From CAZUVM01 sp964623885 (GTDB lineage Bacteria > Verrucomicrobiota > Verrucomicrobiia > Limisphaerales > UBA8199), in contig CAZUVM010000005.1 in NCBI GenBank assembly GCA_964623885.1, positions 1 through 27,551 on the forward strand: a stretch of 27,551 nt of DNA, given 5' to 3'. Below are positions 15,296 to 22,934 of the stretch, one piece after another. A model generated the notes under the pieces. It was not told the DNA's origin. It ran no database searches and saw only the letters and a program-made list of their open reading frames with translations. Both the position numbers and the translations under genes were made by a program. Positions within the stretch are counted from its first letter, which is position 1. Every line of letters starts with the position of its first letter.

Positions 15296-15398
15296 AGCGA
15301 TATTGAAGCAGGAGATCAGTCGCAGGGAAACGGCAAAGGTAATTTCGGATCGACGGCCTTCGTTGGTTCAGGTAAATCACTCGCGCCACGTCCGCTTT
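15296..15398. promoter_or_regulatory. Divergent promoter region of the sugar-acid locus
   Basis: These 103 bp separate the yjhG start (-) from the preferred transporter start (+) and must hold both promoters if that start is right. I see no strong sigma-70 boxes and no clear palindromic operator. No regulator gene is adjacent. Confidence 0.35.
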
Positions 15399-16679
15399 AT
15401 GAAGAACCAACGCTGGCTGCGCATCATTCCCGTTGCGCTGATCATGTACACGATTTCGTACGTGGATCGCACGAACGTGGCGCTGGCCCTGGACCCGAGC
15501 ATCTCGACCATGATGCGCGACCTCCTCATGGACGATAAAATGAAGGGTCAAGCCGCGGGGATCTTCTTCATCGGGTACATCCTGCTGCAAATCCCGGGCG
15601 GTTTCCTCGCTTCGCGTTGGAGCGCACGTAAGACAATCAGCTTGTGCCTGATTTTTTGGGGCCTGTGCGCGGCTGGTTGTGGTTTATCCCGGACTTTCGG
15701 CCAATTCCAGGTGATGCGCTTTTTACTGGGTGTTGCCGAAAGCGGCGTGTTCCCGGCTACGCTGGTGCTGCTGGCCAATTGGTTTCCGCGGTCGGAACGC
15801 GCGCGAGCCAACGCGTATTGGAACCTGTGCCAACCGCTGGCGGTAGCCGGCTCGGCTCCCATCACAAGCTTATTGCTGGCACGGTATGGCTGGAAATGGA
15901 TGCTAGTTTTGGAAGCTGCCCTGCCCTTTTTATGGCTGCCTATCTGGTGGTTTCTGATTCGCGATCACCCGCGCGAAGCGAAATGGATCTCGGCGGAGGA
16001 ACGAGCGGAGGTCGAACGCGCCTTAGAAAAGGAGGCGGTAGAACTGGAACCACCCAACAGTGTTTCGTGGCTGCAACGGTTCAGCGATCCGACTGTTTTG
16101 GTGATGGTGATGATATACTTTTTGCACAATTGCGCCGCTTACGGGTGCATGACTTTTTTTACGACGGGACTGAAAGGACGTGGCTTCAATTCATTGCAAT
16201 ATGGAATTCTGTTCGCACTTCCATATGCAGTCACAGCGGTAATCATGGTTTTAAATTCGTGGCACTCCGACAAATGCCAGGAGCGGCGCGGCCACGTCGC
16301 AGCGGTGTATGTGTTAAGCGGGACCAGCTTGATCCTGAGTGTTTTGTTGAGCGGTCATTTCTGGATTTCATATGCGTTTCTGTGCCTGGCGATTCCAGGG
16401 CCTTTTGCGGCAATGGCGCCGTTCTGGGCGATTCCGAGCGAAACGCTGCCACGGAGCATCATGGGCTCAGTTATGGGGCTCGTGAACGCTTTCGGGAACG
16501 TAGGTGGATATGCCGGGCCGTTCATCGTAGGATGGCTCACGAACCAATATAAGAGCACAGCTGTGCCGTTTTCGTTGTTAGGGGCCGGCATGCTGGTCTG
16601 TGCGGGACTGGCGTTTCTGCTGCCGAAACACAAAGCAGCAGTCTCAGTAGCGCAAAAGGGAATAGTTGCAGAAGCATAG
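15399..16679 (+). CDS. MFS transporter, anion:cation symporter type (sugar acids)
   Basis: The protein has 426 residues from ATG 15399 (MKNQRWLRIIPVALIMYTIS) and about 12 hydrophobic segments. Features of the ACS family are YVDRTNVALA in helix 1, FFIGYILLQIPGGFLASRWS between helices 2 and 3, MRFLLGVAESGVFPATLVLL in helix 4 and WFPRSERARANA in the following loop, with a central loop rich in charged residues. Members import organic anions such as galactonate, glucarate or tartrate with protons. The neighbours point to xylonate or a related aldonate. An upstream in-frame ATG at 15303 would add 32 polar residues and leave only 7 bp for two promoters, so I prefer the later start. It precedes the FAH-fold gene by 3 bp. 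Confidence 0.9.
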   Translation: MKNQRWLRIIPVALIMYTISYVDRTNVALALDPSISTMMRDLLMDDKMKGQAAGIFFIGYILLQIPGGFLASRWSARKTISLCLIFWGLCAAGCGLSRTFGQFQVMRFLLGVAESGVFPATLVLLANWFPRSERARANAYWNLCQPLAVAGSAPITSLLLARYGWKWMLVLEAALPFLWLPIWWFLIRDHPREAKWISAEERAEVERALEKEAVELEPPNSVSWLQRFSDPTVLVMVMIYFLHNCAAYGCMTFFTTGLKGRGFNSLQYGILFALPYAVTAVIMVLNSWHSDKCQERRGHVAAVYVLSGTSLILSVLLSGHFWISYAFLCLAIPGPFAAMAPFWAIPSETLPRSIMGSVMGLVNAFGNVGGYAGPFIVGWLTNQYKSTAVPFSLLGAGMLVCAGLAFLLPKHKAAVSVAQKGIVAEA

Positions 16680-16682
16680 GAC

Positions 16683-17540
16683 ATGAGAATCTGCCGATTC
16701 AAAATCAACGAAGGCAAGGCACGGATAGGTTTGGTGTCGGACAGTTCGACAGTGATCGATCTAACAGAGGCAGGAATTACAGAATTGGAGCCGCTGCTTG
16801 AAAATGCAGAGATGGTGAGAAAGCTGAAGGAGATCGGCCAGCGCGATCTGCCGCGTAGGCCTTTGAATGAAGTGACCCTCCGTGCACCGGTCGAACGACA
16901 GGAAATCTGGGCAGCGGGCGTGACTTATTTGCGCAGCAAAACAGCACGAATGGAAGAATCCAATTTCAGCGCCACCGCTTACGACCGCGTTTATGTTGCC
17001 GAGCGTCCAGAACTCTTCTTTAAATCGCTGGCGGAAAAGGTGACAGGGCCGGGAGAACCCGTGGGGATCCGGCGCGATGCGCGCTGGAGTGTGCCCGAGC
17101 CGGAGTTGGCGCTGGTGTTGAATTCCCGGCGCGAGCTCATCGCCTGCACGATAGGAAACGACATGAGCTCGCGAGATATCGAGGGGGAGAATCTTCTTTA
17201 CCTGCCGCAAGCCAAAATCTACGAACGTTCCTGCGCGCTCGGTCCTTGGCTGCAATTGGGCGCAACCGAAACCGAGGTTCGGACCTGGCGCGTGCGCCTC
17301 AGGATCATTCGTGAAGGAGAGCCAGTTTTTGAGGGTGAAACATCAATCGGCCAAATTAAACGCAGTTTTGCCGAGCTGGCGGAATTCTTATTTCGCAGTC
17401 AGCGGTTTCCTCATGGGGCAGTGTTGTTGACGGGCACGGGCGTCGTGCCGCCGGATAATTTCACGCTTCAAGCCGAGGACGAGGTTGCAATTGAGATCAG
17501 CGGAATCGGGACACTGAACAACAGAGTAACGGTCGTTTAA
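16683..17540 (+). CDS. FAH-family 2-keto-3-deoxy sugar-acid dehydratase or hydrolase
   Basis: This 285-residue protein has the fumarylacetoacetate hydrolase fold. The core runs WAAGVTYLRSKTARMEES, VPEPELALVLN, then the family signature CTIGNDMSSRDIEGENLLYL, ALGPWL, SFAELAEFLFRS and TGTGVVPPDNFTLQAEDEV. Acidic metal ligands are expected in the PEPE and SSRDIEGE stretches. Relatives include 2-keto-3-deoxy-D-arabinonate and -xylonate dehydratases, which make 2-oxoglutarate semialdehyde; others are hydrolases or decarboxylases. With a YjhG-type dehydratase and a transporter next door, the dehydratase role (Weimberg route) is the best reading, by context. The downstream semialdehyde dehydrogenase is not in the window. 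It converges on the DUF2892-like gene with only 8 bp between. Confidence 0.85.
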   Translation: MRICRFKINEGKARIGLVSDSSTVIDLTEAGITELEPLLENAEMVRKLKEIGQRDLPRRPLNEVTLRAPVERQEIWAAGVTYLRSKTARMEESNFSATAYDRVYVAERPELFFKSLAEKVTGPGEPVGIRRDARWSVPEPELALVLNSRRELIACTIGNDMSSRDIEGENLLYLPQAKIYERSCALGPWLQLGATETEVRTWRVRLRIIREGEPVFEGETSIGQIKRSFAELAEFLFRSQRFPHGAVLLTGTGVVPPDNFTLQAEDEVAIEISGIGTLNNRVTVV

Positions 17541-17548
17541 GCCATAAA

Positions 17549-18034
17549 TCACCGCCGGAGCGCTTCCGTTAATTGTTGGGGATGGCGCAAGGGTTGCTCC
17601 GGGGAGTGCTCGACGGTATCGAAATCACCACGCAAGACTTTTAGAGCGTACCGCTCTTGCTCGATCTCAAGGCGTGTCCGCACCCCGAACTTACGCAAAA
17701 GGGGGACCGGCGGGCACCAGCCCTGGAGCGCATGCTGCAGGAGAAAGCCCGATACGATCAATGGTAGGACGAGCCATTTGCGGCTGAACGTAATGCCAAA
17801 GACAATGCCTGTCAGGCCAAGCGATGCCGCATTGGCTTCGAGGAAGCGTTCGACGTCCCACTCACGGTCCAGTTCGTCGAGACGTTCCGAGATGGCTTGC
17901 TGATCCTGAACGGCGTAGAAGCGCAGGCGGCGTTCCAAAGCGGCATCGATTTGGCGGTTGAGTTCCGGACTCGTGCGGGCGCGGACGCGATCTTCCTTGG
18001 AAATTTTACCAGCGAGATTGAAGGTCATGGGCAT
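17549..18034 (-). CDS. DUF2892-like small membrane protein
   Basis: The product has 161 residues. A charged N-terminal helix region (about 1-65, with ISERLDELDREWDVERFLEA) leads to two hydrophobic segments, LGLTGIVFGITF and KWLVLPLIVSGFLLQHALQG, then WCPPVPLLRKFGVRT and a polar C-terminus with EIEQERYALKVLRGDF. The AAS-LGL, LLQHALQGWCPP and R-LGVRT pattern is that of DUF2892/YgaP-type transmembrane proteins, whose role is not settled. The start is well supported: AAAGGA lies six bases before the ATG. It follows the ClC gene by 58 bp in the same direction and may be co-transcribed with it. Confidence 0.8.
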   Translation of the reverse strand: MPMTFNLAGKISKEDRVRARTSPELNRQIDAALERRLRFYAVQDQQAISERLDELDREWDVERFLEANAASLGLTGIVFGITFSRKWLVLPLIVSGFLLQHALQGWCPPVPLLRKFGVRTRLEIEQERYALKVLRGDFDTVEHSPEQPLRHPQQLTEALRR

Positions 18035-18092
18035 GCAGATCCTTTCTCACCTAAATTAGGCGCGGCAGCGCTGCAAACTATGGGGTCTAGTC

Positions 18093-19919
18093 CTAGGCGG
18101 CGAGCAAAGGACCGCGTTGGCGGAGTTCTTCCTCTTCGAAATGACGCCTGCGCGCGGCCAGAATGTCGCCGCGGCCAATGTAACCGAGCAGGCGGTGTTC
18201 GTCCTGGGGATCGACGACTGGAAGCCGGCCTACACCGCGTTTCAGCATTTTGGCGATGGCATCGCCAAGCGGCTCATCCGGATAGGAGACCAGCAGATCA
18301 CTGCGGCCAGCCTCCAAGACGGTACCTGCGCCAGCAGGGTCGGCCTGAAGCGCGTGGACGACATCGCCGCGCGTGATGATGCCGGCGAGCTTGCCGGAAC
18401 GGTCGAGGATAAAGGCAGCCTGACGACGACAGACGGCGGGGTCTCCCTGGGCAATCCGGTTCGAGAGTTCCCGCACCGTCAGGTCATCGGAAACCGTAGG
18501 CGGAGCCTGGTCCATAACCTCGCCCACACGCATAAGGTCGAAAAGGTCGACGCTGTATTCGCGAGCAACATGCTGGCCGCGACGAGCGAGTTTCTCAGTG
18601 AGTATGGAGCGTCGTAATAGAAGCACAGTAACGCCCAGCGCCACCACGCTGCCCGCCAGCAAGGCCGGTAAGGTGTTGAAATCGCGGGTGAGCTCCAGGC
18701 TGAAAACAATGCCGGTCAATGGTGAGCGCATGGTGCCCGCCATCATTGCCCCCATGCCAATCAAGGCCCAGAGAGCTGGATCGCCCGCGGGTAGGACGTG
18801 CCCGACCAACGCTCCGAGCGCTCCGCCCATGATCAACAACGGAGCCAATACACCACCAGACGTCCCTGAACCGAGGGCAACGGCCCACACCAGGCCTTTT
18901 GCCACCATGAGGCCGAGCAGCGCCAGGCCGACAATATCACCAAGCAACAACTGATGAATGGTGTCATACCCGACTCCCAGGACTCGAGGATCCAACCAAC
19001 CCCCGATGCCTACAAAAATACCACCGATTGCCGGCCACCACATCCAGTGCACCGGCAACCTGGTGAACAGGTCCTCACAGCCATACACGGTCGCAGTCAG
19101 CAGGGCCGATCCCAGTCCTGCCGCCAAGCCAACCAGCGCGGCGCAGCCCAATTCGTTGACACTCATAAGGCCATGGAGAGCCATTGGGAACATCGGCCCT
19201 GAACCTAGCAGCGGCACGCGCGCGACAGACGCCACCAATGCTGCCACCGCAACCGGAATGAAGCTGCGCGGTTTCCACTCGAACAAAAGCAGCTCGACGG
19301 CCAGCAAAACCGCCGCGACCGGCGTGGCGAAAACCGCAGACATTCCGCCGGCGGCGCCGGCCACGAGCAGAGTCTTGCGTTCGGCAGCCGACAGGTGAAA
19401 GAGTTGCGCGAACAGCGAACCAAAAGCGCCTCCGGTCATGATGATCGGGCCTTCGGCGCCGAAGGGACCGCCAGTGCCGATGGACACCGCTGATGAAATG
19501 GGTTTGAGCACCGCGACTTTGGGGTCGATAAGGCTTCGGCCCAGCAAAATCGACTCAAGGGCTTCAGGAATACCGTGTCCGCGAATCCGCTCGGTGCCGA
19601 ACCGTGCCATCAGACCGATGACGATGCCACCGATTGCGGGAACCAGGATCACCCACCACCCAAGGTGGTGATCCTGCGGCAAGGAGGGCGCGGCGGACAG
19701 ACGGTGAAAGAAGGCCACATTCGTCACTGCCGCAATCAGCCAAAGCAGACCTTTAGCAACGAAAGCGCTTAACAGGCCTACCGGCACGGCCAGCACCGAG
19801 AGCACGAGCATGCGCCGATCGGTTCGGAAATCACCAAGAGCCTGGTGTCTAACCGCGTGAGCGGCACCATTAACCGGCGCTACAGTCGATGCCCGGGGGG
19901 CATTATAGTTGCTTTCCAT
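18093..19919 (-). CDS. ClC chloride channel/transporter with CBS pair
   Basis: From ATG 19919 the product has 608 residues. The ClC core is at about 30-430: GHGIPEAL near 113-120, VSIGTGGPFGAEGPI with the gating glutamate of the GxEGP motif near 156, NDFATPVAAVLLAVELLLFE-like helices (seen as FATPVAAVLLAVELLLFEW), GSGTSGGVLAPLLIMGGALG near 350 and MRSPLTGIVFSLELT. Two CBS domains follow (about 465-605), with RELSNRIAQ and LVSYPDEPLGDAIAKMLKRG then GRLPVVD. ClC proteins move chloride, often in exchange for protons; CBS pairs bind nucleotides and tune activity. An in-frame ATG at 20039 would add 40 residues unlike a ClC N-terminus, and a good promoter lies just before 19919, so the shorter form is chosen. 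Confidence 0.93.
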   Translation of the reverse strand: MESNYNAPRASTVAPVNGAAHAVRHQALGDFRTDRRMLVLSVLAVPVGLLSAFVAKGLLWLIAAVTNVAFFHRLSAAPSLPQDHHLGWWVILVPAIGGIVIGLMARFGTERIRGHGIPEALESILLGRSLIDPKVAVLKPISSAVSIGTGGPFGAEGPIIMTGGAFGSLFAQLFHLSAAERKTLLVAGAAGGMSAVFATPVAAVLLAVELLLFEWKPRSFIPVAVAALVASVARVPLLGSGPMFPMALHGLMSVNELGCAALVGLAAGLGSALLTATVYGCEDLFTRLPVHWMWWPAIGGIFVGIGGWLDPRVLGVGYDTIHQLLLGDIVGLALLGLMVAKGLVWAVALGSGTSGGVLAPLLIMGGALGALVGHVLPAGDPALWALIGMGAMMAGTMRSPLTGIVFSLELTRDFNTLPALLAGSVVALGVTVLLLRRSILTEKLARRGQHVAREYSVDLFDLMRVGEVMDQAPPTVSDDLTVRELSNRIAQGDPAVCRRQAAFILDRSGKLAGIITRGDVVHALQADPAGAGTVLEAGRSDLLVSYPDEPLGDAIAKMLKRGVGRLPVVDPQDEHRLLGYIGRGDILAARRRHFEEEELRQRGPLLAA

Positions 19920-19928
19920 CGGGCAGAA

Positions 19929-19956
19929 AATATATCGCTCTACGATGTAATTGCAA
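19929..19956 (-). promoter_or_regulatory. Sigma-70-like promoter of the ClC gene, near-leaderless
   Basis: On the minus strand, TTGCAA (19956-19951, 4/6 to TTGACA) and TATATT (19934-19929, 5/6 to TATAAT) are 16 bp apart. Only 9 bases separate the -10 box from the ATG at 19919, so transcription would begin at or within a few bases of the start codon. That fits the absence of any ribosome site. Confidence 0.45.
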
Positions 19957-20055
19957 CCGGATTCCCTCCCAGGCAGGAGATTAAGGACACACCCCAAGTA
20001 TTTGATTATTAATCTGTAAACGAAGAGCTTCGGAACCAAACCTTGGGCGCAACTC

Positions 20056-21342
20056 CTAAGCTTTGACCGGCTGATGTTTGCTAACGTAAGCGGGGTCCAG
20101 TTCCACGCCCAGTCCCGGTCCCGTCGGCACTTTGATTTTGCCGTCGATTACTTTGAGCTGAGAAGTCTTACAGTCGAATTGGACGGTGGTTTTGAGGCCT
20201 TTGAATTCGTGATGCGGCATGGCGTTAGGCAACACTGAAACAAAGTGCATCATGTAAAGGAAACCGAGACCGCCGCCCGACATGTGCGGCGTGCAGCTTT
20301 TTCCAAAAGCGGCGGCCATCCTGGCCACCTGCATCGAGCGAATCAATCCGCCGAAGTAATAATTGTCCGGCTGCACAATTTGGATGGCATCATTGGCAAT
20401 GAGCCAGCGGAAGCCGTGCAGGCTGTATTCCTGCTCGCCCAGAGCGATGGGCAGCGCAAGCCCATCGGCCACCTGTTTGGTTTCCTCGCGCCAATCGAAC
20501 ATCACCGGCTCTTCAAAAAAGCCGTACCGATACTCCTCGAGCAGCTTGCCGACACGAATGGCTTGCTCGACGGAATAGAAACCGTTCGCATCAGCGAACA
20601 AAGCCATTTGATCGCCAAAAGTCTTGCGGATCAATGGGATGATCTTTTCCGTCCGACCCGGAGGCCCGACGGCATTGATATCGGTGGTCATGAACATGAG
20701 GCCGCCGATTTTGATTTTAAGGGCGCGGGCATTGTATTCGGCGACATCGCGCTTGATCAGGTCCAGAGATTCCTCAACCGATTTCTCTCGGTATTCGGTC
20801 GCCTGGTAAACCGTGACCTCGGGATGATGGATATCCCCAATCAACTGTCCCATTGGCTTATTGGCAATGCGTCCGAGCATATCCAGGATCGCGAATTCGA
20901 TGGTCGCCAACGGGGTGCCAAGCGAAATGCCATTGTAACGGAAATTGAAGCCGTAAATGAAAACCTTTTCGAGCAGCAAATCCAGATCGCGCGCATCTTT
21001 GCCGATGAAGAACGGCTGCAGGTTATGAACGAAGATCGGGTAGAGCGCACTAAGTCCGCTGTGCCCAACGGCGAGGCCTTCCGCACCATCGCGCGAGCGT
21101 ACGCGACACAGAAAATCATTGCGGTACCGAAGCAATTCCAGGCTTTCGATGATAACCGGTGTGTTAAACAACTCCCGTTTCAGTACCGGTTGTCTGAGGA
21201 TTTCATCGAGTTTTGCGTATCGAGGATTATAAGTGGCCGAGGCGACCCGCCGGGCTTCCGCAGCCCTGAATTGGAGAGGTACCGTGGCCCCCAGCCCACC
21301 GAGAAGATTCGCCTTAACGAATTGACGTCGCGAAGTTCTCAT
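20056..21342 (-). CDS. Tat-exported enolase-superfamily (mandelate racemase type) enzyme
   Basis: The 428-residue product starts with a twin-arginine signal, SRRQFVK at residues 4-10 and a mildly hydrophobic stretch to AEA, so export in folded form is expected. The mature part is a mandelate racemase/muconate lactonising enzyme with all catalytic positions present: K209-x-K211 (LKIKIGG), metal ligands D251 (FADANG), E277 (FFEEP) and E303 (ALGEQE), and the D326-H353 pair (VQPDNYYFGG, SCTPHMSGGG). Members abstract a proton next to a carboxylate, commonly in sugar-acid dehydration or racemisation. The substrate is not clear from sequence. It starts 9 bp after the Deg-like pseudoprotease, so it belongs to the protease operon. 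Confidence 0.9.
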   Translation of the reverse strand: MRTSRRQFVKANLLGGLGATVPLQFRAAEARRVASATYNPRYAKLDEILRQPVLKRELFNTPVIIESLELLRYRNDFLCRVRSRDGAEGLAVGHSGLSALYPIFVHNLQPFFIGKDARDLDLLLEKVFIYGFNFRYNGISLGTPLATIEFAILDMLGRIANKPMGQLIGDIHHPEVTVYQATEYREKSVEESLDLIKRDVAEYNARALKIKIGGLMFMTTDINAVGPPGRTEKIIPLIRKTFGDQMALFADANGFYSVEQAIRVGKLLEEYRYGFFEEPVMFDWREETKQVADGLALPIALGEQEYSLHGFRWLIANDAIQIVQPDNYYFGGLIRSMQVARMAAAFGKSCTPHMSGGGLGFLYMMHFVSVLPNAMPHHEFKGLKTTVQFDCKTSQLKVIDGKIKVPTGPGLGVELDPAYVSKHQPVKA

Positions 21343-21351
21343 AAGATTGAA

Positions 21352-22896
21352 CTAATGACTCGAAGAGGTGCTTCCGTTGGCTGAGCTAGACTGTTTTTCG
21401 AAATGAGCAGGCTCGTTGATACCGTAACGCTTTAGGACGCGGGTGGTAGCCTCCTGCTCGGGCTCACCGCCCGCAATAACCATACGGCGCAACGAGTCGC
21501 TCTCGACAAAATCTATGATGTTAAAACCATCGTGAGGCTTTTCCAGCGCGCGGCGCAAATCGGTCAATCGGCTTACCCGCTCGCCATTGACTTTGTCGAC
21601 GACCAGCCAGCGCTGTTCCTGGTAACCAATGTTGTAGGCATCCGGGAGAACCTGGGAGAGAATAACCAACCCCTGTTTTTCTTTGGTGGCGGGATCGCTG
21701 CGATAATAGACGAGGCGGAAGGGAGCACGGCGTTTCCAATCGGAACCCCAGCTTTGGAGATAAGCATCGGTCAAAGGTTGGAAAACCAGCCCACCGGCGA
21801 TGAGGTATTCTGGTTGCTGATCGTACGAAGCAAAAGGCACAAGCGTGTTATTAAAATCATACTTAGGCAGGCGATAAGTGACTTCCATTGGTTTCCCATC
21901 GCGCCAGATTTCCATTTTCAACTCGTCGCCGGCCCATTTACGGCGGGTGGAGAGGTTTTCCAACATCAGATGGCCGTACTCTGGATCTTCGTAATCGCCC
22001 TGGATATCGAGGTCGAAGCCGTCGATGCGGAGAATAATATCGTCAGGCTTAAGGACCTGCGGCAAGTTGTCCGGTCTGTCAGGGACCTGTATGACGATGA
22101 CACCGCGGGGGTTGCCCGTAAGTTTAAGCCGATCCAACGAAGCCGGGTTGACAGCCGGTTCCCAATAGAAATGGAAGAAGCCCAGGCCGTGGTATTGGCC
22201 TTTCCTTCGCGCATCGAGGACGGACTGGACAAAGGAGGCGGTTAGGGCCGTGCAGGTGCGTCCATCATGCGATGTGAGAATGCCCACGACATGGGAATTG
22301 GCGACCATGGGCTCGCTCCAGCCAGCGCCCTGAATATCCGAGTCCGCTTCCAGTACCACATGGTTAACCGCACTCAGCTGACCCTCGCGCACGGCAAACT
22401 GGGTGAATTCCGCGCGCTTGGATTCAAGATTGCCTTCGCGCCAGCGGAGGATCTGAAGGCTGCCATCGGCCGGAATAGCCCCGTTGAGCACGGCGGGTTT
22501 AAGATCGCGCCAAAAATTGGTTTCGGACGTCGTTAAAAGAGCAAGATTGGCCTGGTAATCGAGCCAGGTGACTTCGCCCATCCACCAGCGTCCGCGGCCC
22601 CCTTTCTGAAAGCGGACGAACGTGTGATCGTTGAGCTGGTCGGCGGTCGTGAGAATCTGATGGTCACCAATCACCAGCCCTTGTTTTTGAAGCCGGGAGG
22701 TGCGGCGCGTCCAAGGCTGATAGTAGTCATATTGCTTTTTGGCAATCTCGATCGTGACGATGGATCGTTCCCACGCGGAGGGTGCATTATGTCTAATCTC
22801 CTGAGCGATCAGAGACAAGGGCAGCAGCAGCGTCAGAAGCAAACCATATAAGATTCGAGTTCCACGAGCGGGAGCGACGGATGTGGCAGTGTGCAT
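21352..22896 (-). CDS. Catalytically dead Deg/HtrA paralogue (pseudoprotease)
   Basis: From ATG 22896 the product has 514 residues, with a signal peptide (ILYGLLLTLLLPLSLIAQE). It follows the upstream Deg protease in order: a trypsin-like domain, a PDZ-like region (GVIVIQVPDRPDNLPQVLKP, DDIILRIDGF) and a C-terminal domain (AGGLVFQPLTDAYLQSWG, LVVDKVNGERVSRLTDLRRA). The triad is gone. Numbering from the alternative ATG at 22938: TTAD100 replaces NAH, N131 replaces the Asp, and W207 falls where the GNSGGP serine should be (GAGWSEP). The frame is intact for over 500 codons, so it is probably a kept pseudoenzyme, not decay. The 22938 start would overlap the upstream stop as ATGA; I prefer 22896 because AGGA precedes it and the signal peptide then sits at the N-terminus. 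Confidence 0.85.
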   Translation of the reverse strand: MHTATSVAPARGTRILYGLLLTLLLPLSLIAQEIRHNAPSAWERSIVTIEIAKKQYDYYQPWTRRTSRLQKQGLVIGDHQILTTADQLNDHTFVRFQKGGRGRWWMGEVTWLDYQANLALLTTSETNFWRDLKPAVLNGAIPADGSLQILRWREGNLESKRAEFTQFAVREGQLSAVNHVVLEADSDIQGAGWSEPMVANSHVVGILTSHDGRTCTALTASFVQSVLDARRKGQYHGLGFFHFYWEPAVNPASLDRLKLTGNPRGVIVIQVPDRPDNLPQVLKPDDIILRIDGFDLDIQGDYEDPEYGHLMLENLSTRRKWAGDELKMEIWRDGKPMEVTYRLPKYDFNNTLVPFASYDQQPEYLIAGGLVFQPLTDAYLQSWGSDWKRRAPFRLVYYRSDPATKEKQGLVILSQVLPDAYNIGYQEQRWLVVDKVNGERVSRLTDLRRALEKPHDGFNIIDFVESDSLRRMVIAGGEPEQEATTRVLKRYGINEPAHFEKQSSSANGSTSSSH

Positions 22897-22934
22897 AAGC
22901 TGATCCTGAGGGCGGTCAGTGCGAGACAGGAAAA

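Noticed and set aside
15303..15398. Upstream start for the MFS transporter
   Set aside because: It would add a polar, Arg-rich stretch unlike the family and leave only 7 bp between divergent starts.
19920..20039. Upstream start for the first ClC gene
   Set aside because: The added 40 residues look unlike a ClC N-terminus, and a promoter-like element lies inside this stretch.
20245..21384. 379-codon + strand frame opposite the enolase-superfamily gene
   Set aside because: The minus frame has all catalytic residues of its family; the + frame has none and overlaps it fully.
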